Shown: positions 51,927-60,017, counted from the stretch's first letter. The stretch is DNA of 64,000 nucleotides from JBBRMW01 sp965246845 (GCA_965246845.1 CBDFFR010000012.1:558001-622000), one strand, 5' to 3'. Notes: generated by a model from the sequence alone, not told the origin. Numbers and translations are program-made.

Positions 51927-52526
51927 ATGAATACCAACCCCCGCAACGTCGCCATTTTCGTCTTCGATGACGTTGAAGTCCTCGATTTCGCCGGACCCTA
52001 CGAGGTCTTCAATGTCGCGAGCGAACTTGTCAAGCCGACTCCCTTCAAGGTCTACAATGTTGCGCTCACGCACGAGCCAATCCATGCGCGCGGCAACCTG
52101 ATCGTCACGCCGCATTATGCGCTCGATGACGCGCCGCAAGCCGATATTTTGATCATCCCCGGCGGTTATGGGACACGTCGCCTCCTCAAAAATGAGATGA
52201 TTTTCGGCTGGCTCAACCAGCAGACCGAAATGCTGTTCTCTATCTGCACCGGGGCGCTGTTGCTTGGCGCTGCCGGGTTGCTCAAGGATCGCGACGCAAC
52301 CACGCATCACGGTTCATTCGATACGCTCCGTGCGCTCTCACCTTCAACCCGCGTCGTCGAAAGTGAGCGCTTCGTACAGGCCGCTGAAAAGATCATCACG
52401 GCGGGCGGCGTCTCCGCCGGGATCGACGCGGCACTGCACATCGTTGAACAACTACTCGGCCCCGACGCGCTCAAATCCGTTACGGATGAAATGGAATATC
52501 AGTGGCATCTCAAATTGCCTTTGTAA
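51927..52526 (+). CDS. DJ-1/PfpI family protein (GATase1-like)
   Basis: The 199-residue protein has the DJ-1/PfpI fold: 'VAIFVFDDVEVLDFAGPYEVF' (8-28), 'ILIIPGGYGTRRL' and the nucleophile elbow 'SICTGALLLGAAGLL' with Cys107. It fits the GlxA-like subgroup without its HTH domain. Function is uncertain (chaperone, glyoxalase, cyclohydrolase or amidase are known in the family). I prefer the ATG at 51927 because AGG lies 6 bases before it; an ATG seven codons earlier is possible. The ATP-grasp gene overlaps its end by 25 bases. Confidence 0.82.
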   Translation: MNTNPRNVAIFVFDDVEVLDFAGPYEVFNVASELVKPTPFKVYNVALTHEPIHARGNLIVTPHYALDDAPQADILIIPGGYGTRRLLKNEMIFGWLNQQTEMLFSICTGALLLGAAGLLKDRDATTHHGSFDTLRALSPSTRVVESERFVQAAEKIITAGGVSAGIDAALHIVEQLLGPDALKSVTDEMEYQWHLKLPL

Positions 52527-53374
52527 CCTGCAGCAAAAATCCGCATGGCACGGATGACGACCGCCTTGCGATCCCGCCTCTCGAAGCACTCGGCTATACG
52601 GTCGCGACCCCGCTCTGGAACGACCCCGATGTAGACTGGACAGCGTTCGCGTTGATCGTCCTGCGCTCGACGTGGGATTATTACACTAACGTGCAGCAGT
52701 TCATCGACTGGTTGAAGCGGCTCGACGCGCTGCGCGTCCCGGTGCGCAACGAGGTCGATACCGTCCTGTGGAACCTCGACAAGCGCTATCTGCGTGAATT
52801 CGAGAAAGCGGGCGTTCGTATCATCCCGACGGTGATTCTCGAGCCGGGGCAGGCCATCAACCTGCGTGCGCTGCTTGATGCACAGGGCTGGCCGCACGCG
52901 GTTGTCAAGCCGACCATTTCCGCAGGCGCATATCAAACACTGCTCACCTCACGCGATGAAGCCGACGCACATCAATCGTACCTGGAGTCGATCCTGCTGG
53001 ATCGCGGCGCGCTTGTTCAACCCTTCATTCCGCAAATCCAGAGTGAGGGCGAATGGTCGCTGTTCTACTTCAACCGCGAGTACAGCCACGCGGTTATCAA
53101 GCGCCCGAACAGCGGTGACTTCCGCATTCAGGGCGGCGAAATCGCGCCCGCCCACCCGACCGGGAATATCCTCGCAGAGGCGGCGAAGGTCCTGGAGCAG
53201 GTCGCGGGTCCGCTGCTCTATGCGCGTGTGGATGGGATCGTCATCGACGGCGAATTGTGGCTGATGGAACTCGAACTCGCGGAGCCGCGCCTGTTCCTCG
53301 CGCAGGGCGACAGAGCGCCGGAACGCTTCGCACACGCGGTCCACGCCGAAATCGTAGCCGCGCTAGAGCGCTGA
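52502..53374 (+). CDS. ATP-grasp enzyme (RimK/GshB-like)
   Basis: The 290-residue protein has an N-terminal Rossmann-like part ('LIVLRSTWDYYTNVQQF') and an ATP-grasp domain (about 95-290): 'NLDKRYLREFEKAGVRIIPT', 'AVVKPTISAGAYQT', 'VQPFIPQIQSEGEWSLFYF' and 'ELWLMELELAEPRLFL', the last holding the magnesium-binding acidic residues. The family joins a carboxylate to an amine or thiol; glutathione-synthetase-like and RimK-like members are known, the substrate here is not. The start is GTG within the end of the PfpI-like gene; the end overlaps the convergent Ddl-like gene by 12 bases. Confidence 0.82.
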   Translation: MASQIAFVTCSKNPHGTDDDRLAIPPLEALGYTVATPLWNDPDVDWTAFALIVLRSTWDYYTNVQQFIDWLKRLDALRVPVRNEVDTVLWNLDKRYLREFEKAGVRIIPTVILEPGQAINLRALLDAQGWPHAVVKPTISAGAYQTLLTSRDEADAHQSYLESILLDRGALVQPFIPQIQSEGEWSLFYFNREYSHAVIKRPNSGDFRIQGGEIAPAHPTGNILAEAAKVLEQVAGPLLYARVDGIVIDGELWLMELELAEPRLFLAQGDRAPERFAHAVHAEIVAALER

Positions 53375-54409
53375 GGCGAGCAGCCGCTGCGGAGAATGCA
53401 GCGCAGGCGCAGGCATTCCGTAGCGCTTGAGAGCGCTGTTCAGGATGCTATTCACCAGCCAGTCGTAATCCAGCCCGGCGCGGTCCACGCATAGGCACAG
53501 GTCACTAAACCCGGCTGTCATCCCCGGCAGCGTATTGATTTCCAGCAGATACGGCTCGCCTGCGTCGTCGTAGCGAATATCGAGCCGCGACACGTCCAGC
53601 GCGCCGATTGCCGCGAAACCATCCCGTGCCAGCTTGCGGACCTTGTGCTGCTCTGCGTCGGAAAGATCGGTTGGGATGTATAAAAATTGTGTCTCGTCGA
53701 TGTCGGTTTTGACGTGATTGGTATAGAGACCACGCTCACCCGGCGCGACCTGCGCCACATCGATTTGCACGGCAGGCAAAATGACCTGCTCCGCACCGTT
53801 ACCGATGACGCCAACCGTCAATTCGCGACCGGAGAGATACCGCTCCACCAGCGCAGGCTGGTGATACGCTTCAATGATCGTATCCAGCCGTCCGCGCAGT
53901 TCGGCCTCGCTATGCACAACTGCATCGCGCGTGATCCCAATCCCGGTTCCTTCCGCGAGCGGCTTGACGAACAGGGGGAAGATCAGGCACGGATCGAGCG
54001 GCTCCGCGCCCGCCGCGAAGACCTGAAACGGCGCAGTCGCGAGGCCGTGACTCATCCAAATCCGTTTGGTCATCGCTTTATCGAGGCTGAGGGCGTGCGT
54101 CAGGATTTTTGACCCGGTGTAGGGGATGCGCAACAGTTCGAGCAGCGCCGGGATTTGCGCCTCACGCGAGTCGCCGTAATGCCCTTCAGCGAGGTTGAAG
54201 CAAATATCCGGTCCCGCATCGCGCAGTGTAAACGGGAGCGTCCGGTCGGCTTCAAGGAAGGTCACGCGATGACCGCTCGCATGCAACGTGGCGCGCAGGC
54301 CGTCGATGGTATGCGCCGAGTCGAGGTCGTCCCATTGGTCGTGCGGCAGATCATCAAGAGACGGGGCATTCTGTTTCAGGTTCGCGAGGATCGCGACATG
54401 GTACGACAT
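53363..54409 (-). CDS. ddl: D-alanine--D-alanine ligase family protein
   Basis: The 348-residue ATP-grasp enzyme has Ddl hallmarks: 'FNLAEGHYGDSREAQIPALLELLRIPYTGS' (split here across its residues), 'LDKAMTKRIW', 'LFVKPLAEGTGIGI' and the C-terminal 'PYLLEINTLPGMTAGFSD'. It would form D-Ala-D-Ala or a related dipeptide for peptidoglycan; some family members make D-Ala-D-lactate or other ligations, so the symbol is tentative. It has no other cell-wall gene beside it. Its 3' end overlaps the ATP-grasp gene on the other strand by 12 bases. Confidence 0.8.
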   Translation of the reverse strand: MSYHVAILANLKQNAPSLDDLPHDQWDDLDSAHTIDGLRATLHASGHRVTFLEADRTLPFTLRDAGPDICFNLAEGHYGDSREAQIPALLELLRIPYTGSKILTHALSLDKAMTKRIWMSHGLATAPFQVFAAGAEPLDPCLIFPLFVKPLAEGTGIGITRDAVVHSEAELRGRLDTIIEAYHQPALVERYLSGRELTVGVIGNGAEQVILPAVQIDVAQVAPGERGLYTNHVKTDIDETQFLYIPTDLSDAEQHKVRKLARDGFAAIGALDVSRLDIRYDDAGEPYLLEINTLPGMTAGFSDLCLCVDRAGLDYDWLVNSILNSALKRYGMPAPALHSPQRLLASAL

Positions 54410-54525
54410 TTCGCTAAATTTCTTTTCAGGTGGGGAGTGATCTTATCAAAAATAGCTCGAAAACTCATGCCCAAATCGCACAACAAAAGGCAAAACAACA
54501 CAACTAAATCTATTTGCAATAATCT

Positions 54526-54549
54526 GTGGACGGCATTCTTGCCGTCCAC
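54526..54549. repeat. ATTCTTG hairpin repeat, copy 1
   Basis: GTGGACGGCA-TTCT-TGCCGTCCAC is a perfect 10-bp stem with a TTCT loop. It lies between the Ddl-like start and the molybdoenzyme end. A second copy with the same loop is 23 bases further on, a third variant near 56421. Confidence 0.7.
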
Positions 54550-54572
54550 GCAAAACGCACCATCTGCGCAGA

Positions 54573-54590
54573 GACGCCATTCTTGGCGTC
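54573..54590. repeat. ATTCTTG hairpin repeat, copy 2
   Basis: GACGCCA-TTCT-TGGCGTC is a perfect 7-bp stem with the same TTCT loop as the copy at 54526-54549. It lies 33 bases from the stop of the convergent-reading molybdoenzyme and may terminate its transcript. Confidence 0.65.
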
Positions 54591-54622
54591 CGATTTTCTC
54601 ACTCGAATAACGTCCTGGTTTG

Positions 54623-56266
54623 TCAGACCATCTTCGATTGGGTCACGTAACCGCTCGCGCCGTCCGGGTGCAACGGCGCTTCCTGCTGGATTTGCAACGC
54701 GCCCTTGCCATCCGTGCAGCGGACCGTGAGCGTGTGATAGCCCTTCGCCGCGACCCAGTCGTAGCGCCATAGCACCCACGTCAGCGGCGCGAGTGGCTCC
54801 TTGAGCGTGACGGGCTGCCATTCACCACCATCCGCGGAGACCTCGACCTTCGCAATCCCGCGACTTCCCGCAAAGGCGATGCCGCCGACCGGGACAGACG
54901 TATCCTTTGCGTTCTCGACGGAAATCACATCGATGATCGAAGTCGACTTGACAAACGCATCCTTGTTCCAGCCGCGATCTTCCCAATAACCGTTGTGTGT
55001 ATCCGGGATCGCTTCGATCTTCTCGATCCACTTCGGGTTTTTCATGCCGTAGCGGTTCGGCGTGAAGAGGCGCAGCGGTGCGCCGTGTTCGGCGCGCAAT
55101 GGCTCGCCATTCGTCGCATAAGCGAGCAGCGTCCGCTCGTCCATCGCGCTTTCCAGCGGCAGGCTTTCGGTATACCCGTCGAAGCTATAGAATTTGATTT
55201 CCTTGACATTGCCGCGAATTTTGGCTTTCTCAAGGATGCTTTTCAAGGTGACGCCCTTCCAGCGCGTGGAGCTAATCAGGCCGCCGCCGACCGGGTTAGA
55301 GATACATTCAAGGGTCGCGTCCATTTCGACGGATGGCAGTTTGAGCAGTTCATCGTAATTAATGACGAACGCGCCATCGACTTCGCCCGCGACCGTCAAG
55401 CGCCATTGCGCCGGGTCGAAGCTCGGCACGACGGTATTGATGTCTACCCGGTAGAACTGATCATTTGGCGTGACTTCGAGGCGCGTGCCGGGGACCGCGA
55501 CGAAACCTCCGGCGGGGGCGTTGGCGGGCATCGGCGTCGCGGTTGGCATGCCACTCCCGCCGCTGGCAACCGCAGACCCACTCACGCCCGTATTCTGACC
55601 GGAGAGCAGCCGTCCCAGCCCATACCCGGCCACCGCGACAGCGGCAGCGCTGCCAGTGGTTTGCAGCAGAAAACGGCGGCGGGCGCGGTTGAGCGGCACA
55701 TCGGAGGGCGCGGCGGAGGGCGCGAGTTTGGGCTTGAGCGCGGCGTGCGTTTCCAGCAGCGTACCGATCACCATACCCGTGACAAGCACCACGAACAACA
55801 CCCAGACCGAAGTGGTGAAGGGTCCATTCGGCGCGCCCGTATTGAAGCGTTCAATCAACAGGATACCGACTGCCGGGATGAGCGCCAGCCCCGCGCCGAG
55901 GTATGCGCCGGGCGCACGTTTGGCAGCACGGCAGAAAGCCGCGATGAGCAGCCCGAAGATTGCGCCGAGGATCAGGAAAAGGATTACGGCGAGCGCCTGC
56001 TCTGCCGCTTTCGATGCCTGATCGGTCGCGACACCCGGCAACCGCGAGAAGATGGCGACCATCGTATCAATACCAAACGTGATTAACGGTCCGGGAATGA
56101 TCCGCGCCACGCGGTCGAAGAGTTCCAGATAGGGCTGTGGAAGCATGGTAAACACGTTTCCGAGGAAAAATACGGCGCTCGCAGCCGCAGTAATGACAAA
56201 TCCAAAGATGGCTCCGGCAAGGAGGCTCACTTTATGCGGGGGAATGACGGCGGGTGTGTCTAACAT
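54623..56266 (-). CDS. Membrane-fused sulfite-oxidase-type molybdoenzyme
   Basis: The 547-residue protein starts with four membrane segments (about 12-37, 90-112, 118-138, 152-172), then 'RARRRFLLQTTGSAAAVAVAGYGLG' (195-219), a twin-arginine-like or fifth membrane segment, and a Pro/Ala linker. A sulfite-oxidase-like molybdopterin domain (about 265-430) with 'ATLECISNPVGG' (molybdenum ligand Cys321) and a C-terminal dimerisation domain follow. It would act outside the membrane on a sulfite-, sulfoxide- or MsrP-like substrate. I use the ATG at 56266 with CAGGAG upstream; a longer in-frame reading begins 65 codons earlier. Confidence 0.82.
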   Translation of the reverse strand: MLDTPAVIPPHKVSLLAGAIFGFVITAAASAVFFLGNVFTMLPQPYLELFDRVARIIPGPLITFGIDTMVAIFSRLPGVATDQASKAAEQALAVILFLILGAIFGLLIAAFCRAAKRAPGAYLGAGLALIPAVGILLIERFNTGAPNGPFTTSVWVLFVVLVTGMVIGTLLETHAALKPKLAPSAAPSDVPLNRARRRFLLQTTGSAAAVAVAGYGLGRLLSGQNTGVSGSAVASGGSGMPTATPMPANAPAGGFVAVPGTRLEVTPNDQFYRVDINTVVPSFDPAQWRLTVAGEVDGAFVINYDELLKLPSVEMDATLECISNPVGGGLISSTRWKGVTLKSILEKAKIRGNVKEIKFYSFDGYTESLPLESAMDERTLLAYATNGEPLRAEHGAPLRLFTPNRYGMKNPKWIEKIEAIPDTHNGYWEDRGWNKDAFVKSTSIIDVISVENAKDTSVPVGGIAFAGSRGIAKVEVSADGGEWQPVTLKEPLAPLTWVLWRYDWVAAKGYHTLTVRCTDGKGALQIQQEAPLHPDGASGYVTQSKMV

Positions 56267-56420
56267 CGAGACTCCTGTAGAGCGCATTTCGGACGGCGCT
56301 TTCGTCAATCCGATTTTAGCATGAACGGTATGATGAGATGTTGAGCAGATGCTGTGGCATTGTGAAGCATTATCCCTGGATTGCACGCAGTCGAGCGCGA
56401 TTTCGGTTTGCGGGTTGCAC

Positions 56421-56442
56421 GGACGCCGTTTTTGGCGTCTGG
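56421..56442. repeat. ATTCTTG-type hairpin, variant copy
   Basis: GACGCC-GTTTTT-GGCGTC (56423-56440) is a 6-bp stem like the one at 54573-54590, with a different loop. It lies upstream of the molybdoenzyme gene. Possibly the same repeat family. Confidence 0.5.
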
Positions 56443-56531
56443 TTTGCTGCGCAACATCCAATCTTGCATCCCAGCACGATATTTCATATAGGACTATACT
56501 GCCCTTTCGATTAAAGTAAGGAAACCGATCA

Positions 56532-57488
56532 ATGCGCTATTATCGAGCGCGCGCAGCGGCGTTGCTGTGCGCAGCACTCATTCTGATTACGGGCGGGACA
56601 CCGCGCACCGGGTTTGCGGCACAGGGGCTGCCGCCCCTACTGGCCTATAGTCAGGGCGTTTTCCAGCCGGATGGCAGCGTCCTGTACAGCGTCCTGCTTG
56701 CCAGCGGCGCGCAATCGCTCGGCGGCCTGACCGTGACCGCGCTCGTCCCGCCAGGCGCGATGGAGACTGCGCCCGGAGTTACACCCGCTGCCGCGCGCCC
56801 GATGACGGAGGATACCGCGCGTGACGTCTTCACGTGGCAGGTCGATTCGCTCGCTGCTTCGACGGTTCTAGGGCCGTTTACGTACCGTGTTACATTCCCG
56901 GCGAATGTCAGTGAACCGCCCGCCGGCGTCGAAGCGCGCATCACATGGAACGCGCCTGCGGCGGGCATCGCAGCGGCGAATTTCCCGGCGGAACCGCTGC
57001 GGCCATTAGTGGAAAAGGCGCGTGTTACGCTTTCCGCAAGTGGAATTGCAGAACCATTTGTGGGGGAGGGTGGCATCTCTGTTTCCGCTCCTGAAAGGGC
57101 AGTCAGCGCGCCTGTGACAATCACCTTCACCCGCGTCGCGATTGGTGAGCAAAGCCTGCCGCAAAACGTAACGGATGTGTGGTGGTGCGCGCTCTACAAA
57201 GTCGAAACGGATTTACCCCTCGTATTGGCAAAGCCGATCACGCTTGGCCTGCCGACGCGCCAAGTCGTCACGCCCGGTATGAAAGTGGTGCTATTCACGC
57301 GCGGTGGCGCGGATTGGCAGATGCAGGACTCGACGTTCGGTGTGGTGATGAATGCGCTTGGCAATCAGGCGTTAGTGAGCGTCAGCGGGCAGCTACCGAC
57401 CTATTTGCTTGTTGGTATCCCAAATGCGGAAAGAAACCGCGCGACCATGCCAATTGGTTCCCTCGCGGACCTGACGGGCTGGCGCTAG
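56532..57488 (+). CDS. Secreted protein of unknown function
   Basis: The 318-residue protein has a signal peptide (about 1-29, ending near 'GFAAQG'). The mature part is mostly beta: 'LLAYSQGVFQPDGSVLYSVLLASG', 'LGGLTVTALVPPGA' and 'FTYRVTFPANVSEP', like the conserved-repeat or adhesin-type domains of cell-surface proteins. No enzyme motif and no membrane anchor at the end. It is divergent from the molybdoenzyme gene; the infC promoter starts about 20 bases after its stop. Confidence 0.6.
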   Translation: MRYYRARAAALLCAALILITGGTPRTGFAAQGLPPLLAYSQGVFQPDGSVLYSVLLASGAQSLGGLTVTALVPPGAMETAPGVTPAAARPMTEDTARDVFTWQVDSLAASTVLGPFTYRVTFPANVSEPPAGVEARITWNAPAAGIAAANFPAEPLRPLVEKARVTLSASGIAEPFVGEGGISVSAPERAVSAPVTITFTRVAIGEQSLPQNVTDVWWCALYKVETDLPLVLAKPITLGLPTRQVVTPGMKVVLFTRGGADWQMQDSTFGVVMNALGNQALVSVSGQLPTYLLVGIPNAERNRATMPIGSLADLTGWR

Positions 57489-57506
57489 ACGCTGGACAGC
57501 GCACAA

Positions 57507-57535
57507 TTGACACCTCAACCTCGGTATGATAGCAT
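57507..57535 (+). promoter_or_regulatory. infC operon promoter
   Basis: A perfect TTGACA (57507-57512) and TAGCAT (57530-57535) are separated by 17 bases. It lies about 55 bases before the infC start, leaving a 5' leader that holds a hairpin. Confidence 0.65.
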
Positions 57536-57542
57536 ACTGTGC

Positions 57543-57560
57543 CGGGATCATCCGATCCCG
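57543..57560 (+). promoter_or_regulatory. Leader hairpin upstream of infC
   Basis: CGGGATC-ATCC-GATCCCG is a perfect 7-bp stem with a 4-base loop in the leader, between promoter and ribosome-binding site. It may take part in control of the infC-rpmI-rplT operon; no T-tract follows, so it is not a terminator. Confidence 0.5.
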
Positions 57561-57589
57561 CAATGTTATGTAACAGGGTGAGGTCGTCC

Positions 57590-58135
57590 ATTAGCGCAGA
57601 AGAATATCGCATCAATGACCAAATTCGTGTCCCGCGTGTGCGCCTGATTGTCACGGGCGAAAACGGGCAGAACGAGAATCGTGGGGTGGTCACAATCCGC
57701 GAGGCATTGGGTATTGCCAATGATCGCAACCTGGATTTGGTCGAAGTCTCTCCGAACGCGGAACCGCCAGTCTGCCGCGTGATGGATTTCAGCAAGTTCC
57801 TTTACGAACGCTCGAAAAAGGAACGTGAGGCACGCAAGGCGCAGAAGACCATCGAAATCAAGGAAATCCGCCTGCGTCCGAAGACCAACGACCACCATCT
57901 CGGATTTAAGGTTCGTGATGCACGGCGCTGGATCGACAGCGGGATGAAGGTGCGGGTCCGCATCAAGTTCCGGGGTCGCGAAATCACTTATCCAGAATTG
58001 GCGCGTAACCAGCTTGTCGAGATCGCGCAGTCGCTTCAGGACATTGCGATTGTCGAGCAGCAGCCGAACATGGATGGGAAGACGATGCTCATGGTCCTTG
58101 CTCCCGCCGTCGCGGAGAAGGACAAGAAGAAGTAA
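57590..58135 (+). CDS. infC: Translation initiation factor IF-3
   Basis: The 181-residue protein has the IF3 N-domain ('YRINDQIRVPRVRLI', 'LDLVEVSPNAEPPVCRVMDFSKF') and C-domain ('IEIKEIRLRPKTNDHHLGFKVRDA', given in part). It keeps 50S off 30S subunits and checks the start codon. I choose ATT at 57590 as start: it gives (M)SAEEYRINDQI, the family N-terminus, and AGGGTGAGG lies 6 bases upstream. The alternatives are GTG at 57578, inside that Shine-Dalgarno, and ATG at 57563. An AUU start is known for E. coli infC, where IF3 limits its own synthesis. The operon continues into rpmI and rplT. Confidence 0.93.
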   Translation: MSAEEYRINDQIRVPRVRLIVTGENGQNENRGVVTIREALGIANDRNLDLVEVSPNAEPPVCRVMDFSKFLYERSKKEREARKAQKTIEIKEIRLRPKTNDHHLGFKVRDARRWIDSGMKVRVRIKFRGREITYPELARNQLVEIAQSLQDIAIVEQQPNMDGKTMLMVLAPAVAEKDKKK

Positions 58136-58185
58136 TCGCACTTTTCCAAATCGCCTGTAGAGGCTCCGGTTTGAATTTGAACTTC

Positions 58186-58225
58186 GGGCGCACCGCTCAC
58201 GCATGATCTGGCGGTGCGTCCTTTT
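58186..58225 (+). promoter_or_regulatory. Hairpin with T-run between infC and rpmI (candidate attenuator)
   Basis: GGGCGCACCGC (58186-58196) and GCGGTGCGTCC (58211-58221) form an 11-bp stem with one G-T pair and a 14-base loop, followed by TTTT. It ends 20 bases before the rpmI start. Position suits either partial termination or autogenous control by ribosomal protein L20, known for this operon in other bacteria. Confidence 0.55.
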
Positions 58226-58244
58226 CGTGAGGAACCACGCCATC

Positions 58245-58499
58245 ATGACCAGAAAAAAGAATAAGACGACGAAGTACAAGCTGAAGACGCACAAGGCGAC
58301 CGCCAAGCGCTTCCGCATGACCTCCAGTGGGATGATCGTCCGCACGAAAGGCGGCAAGAGCCACCTGCGCCGCCGCACGCCGAAGCGCACCAAGCGGCTC
58401 TTCACGCGGATGCTCGAAGTCTCGCACGGGCCATCGCGTAAGCGTATCATGCGGCTCGCCCCGTACCTCAAGCGCTACAAGTCGAACCCGCCGAGCTAA
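58245..58499 (+). CDS. rpmI: 50S ribosomal protein L35
   Basis: The 84-residue protein is highly basic and carries the L35 core 'KLKTHKATAKRFRMTSSGMIVR', with 'KSHLRRRTPKRTKRL' further on. It is about 20 residues longer than usual L35, the excess at the C-terminus ('SRKRIMRLAPYLKRYKSNPPS'). A GAGGA lies upstream of the ATG at 58245. It is followed by rplT after 21 bases. Confidence 0.93.
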   Translation: MTRKKNKTTKYKLKTHKATAKRFRMTSSGMIVRTKGGKSHLRRRTPKRTKRLFTRMLEVSHGPSRKRIMRLAPYLKRYKSNPPS

Positions 58500-58520
58500 G
58501 TTCAGGAGCAGTAGAAATCT

Positions 58521-58883
58521 ATGTCCCGTAGCAAGAGTGGGTTCGTCACCCGACGCAGCCACAAGAAAGTCCTCAAACTGACCAAAGGTCAGTTTCTGAC
58601 CCGCAGCAAGCTTTTCCGCCATGCGCAGGAAGCGATGATGAAGAGCCTGTGGTATGCCTACCGCGACCGCCGCCAGCGCCGCCGTCAGCTTCGCGCGCTG
58701 TGGATTGCACGCATCAACGCGGGCGTTCGCCTCGCGGAGCCGACGTTCAGCTACAGCCGTATGATTTACGGCCTTAAGCACGCCAATGTCGCGCTTGACC
58801 GCAAAATCCTCGCGGAACTCGCCGTCAACGATATCGCGACCTTCAACAAGATTGTCACCGTCGCGAAGGACTCTGCGCGCTAG
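58521..58883 (+). CDS. rplT: 50S ribosomal protein L20
   Basis: The 120-residue protein matches L20: 'SGFVTRRSHKKVLKLTKGQF', 'AMMKSLWYAYRDRRQRRRQLRALWIARINAG' (given in part) and 'LDRKILAELAVNDIATFNKIV'. L20 is needed early in 50S assembly and in other bacteria represses its own operon. The start has CAGGAGCAG upstream. An intrinsic terminator follows 23 bases after the stop. Confidence 0.96.
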   Translation: MSRSKSGFVTRRSHKKVLKLTKGQFLTRSKLFRHAQEAMMKSLWYAYRDRRQRRRQLRALWIARINAGVRLAEPTFSYSRMIYGLKHANVALDRKILAELAVNDIATFNKIVTVAKDSAR

Positions 58884-58905
58884 TCGATTCAGTATGAACG
58901 TAAAG

Positions 58906-58934
58906 AAGCCGGGACATCGTGTTCCGGCTTTTTT
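58906..58934 (+). terminator. Intrinsic terminator after rplT
   Basis: AAGCCGG (58906-58912) and CCGGCTT (58924-58930) pair across an 11-base loop, running into TTTTTT. The best terminator in the window; it closes the infC-rpmI-rplT operon. Confidence 0.85.
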
Positions 58935-58969
58935 GATTCCTGATACAATGCTACCGGGAAGGATCGAAT

Positions 58970-59551
58970 ATGCTCATTGAACAGAAAGAAGGCGTTAGCC
59001 TACAGCGCTTCTGGGAGATCGCCGCAGAGGTGGGAGCGTTTGAATTGGTGCGCGGGGAGGTCGTCCGGGTGCCGCCAAACATCATCCAACATAATAATAT
59101 CAGCACAACCTTGTTTCTTGCGCTACTTGAACATAGCCGCGCACATGGACTTGGGAAGGTCGTCATCGAAGGCACATTCGCGCTTGAGGATAGACCGGAT
59201 TGGGTCCGCGACTCACGTATTCCGGATGTGATGTTCTTCGCGAAATCACGCCTCGACACCTATATAGCCTTGAACCCGGATTATTTACAACGCCCATATT
59301 TTCTCGTGCCGGATTGGGTTGCGGAGGTCATCTCGCCGAATGACCGCCCGGCGGATGTGCTGGATAAACTCGCGTGGTATTTACAGGTGGGGGTACGCGA
59401 AGTCTGGTTGATTTATCCCGCGCGTCGCCGCGTGGCAGTCTACACCCCGGACGACACTGAGCCAACCATTTATCGCGACGCGGATACCCTCAATGCGGGT
59501 GACGCCATTCCCGGTTTTGCGCTTTCTGTTGCTGCACTCTTCGCGGAATAA
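58970..59551 (+). CDS. Uma2 family endonuclease
   Basis: The 193-residue protein has the Uma2 PD-(D/E)xK-like nuclease motifs: 'GTFALEDRPDWVRDSRIPDVMFF' (Asp-Val-Met core), 'PDWVAEVISPNDRPADVLDKLAWYLQVGVREVWLI' (given in part, with the acidic and lysine positions) and 'VAVYTPDD'. Uma2 genes are abundant in cyanobacteria and Chloroflexota; their targets are unknown. GGAAGGA lies upstream of the ATG and TACAAT is about 30 bases upstream. Confidence 0.85.
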   Translation: MLIEQKEGVSLQRFWEIAAEVGAFELVRGEVVRVPPNIIQHNNISTTLFLALLEHSRAHGLGKVVIEGTFALEDRPDWVRDSRIPDVMFFAKSRLDTYIALNPDYLQRPYFLVPDWVAEVISPNDRPADVLDKLAWYLQVGVREVWLIYPARRRVAVYTPDDTEPTIYRDADTLNAGDAIPGFALSVAALFAE

Positions 59552-59561
59552 CGAGACAACG

Positions 59562-60008
59562 CTACGATGGCGGTGCGACGCGCGCTACATCGTAAACTGA
59601 CCGCGTCCATATCTCTACGCTTGCGCAATATCGCTCTGCTTCGCTCAAATCCACATCCCAGATTGACGAATTCCACGCGAAACGACGCAGCTTGCCCGGT
59701 GTACCCGTAATCTTTGGTTTATCAGGTCCGGGCGCGTTTCTGTACCGGGCGCGCTGCCGCAGAGCGCTCACCGTTAGGCTCTCATCAAACCACGCACGCA
59801 ATTGATCACGCATTCCCGACCAGCCGTCATCCGTCAGCTCATCGGAATGTTGAAGATAGAAGGCGAGAACCGTCAGGTGATGCACTTTGCCGTACCCGGC
59901 GTCGGTAAATTCCAGAGCGAGCATTTCATCGAAACGATCCCGGCACACCAGACCATCCGGCAACGAGACTCCGCATTGTTCGCAATATCGCCCGGAGTTC
60001 ATCAGCAA
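59562..60008 (-). CDS. DUF5946 family protein
   Basis: The 148-residue protein matches DUF5946: an N-terminal 'YCEQCGVSLPDGLVCRDRFDEMLALEF' zinc-ribbon-like start and 'GKVHHLTVLAFYLQHSDELTDDGW' (His pair). The family has no known activity; the Cys and His residues suggest metal binding. It begins 9 bases after the GNAT gene stop, on the same strand, so the two may form one transcript. Confidence 0.75.
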   Translation of the reverse strand: MLMNSGRYCEQCGVSLPDGLVCRDRFDEMLALEFTDAGYGKVHHLTVLAFYLQHSDELTDDGWSGMRDQLRAWFDESLTVSALRQRARYRNAPGPDKPKITGTPGKLRRFAWNSSIWDVDLSEAERYCASVEIWTRSVYDVARVAPPS

Positions 60009-60017
60009 TAGACCCTT

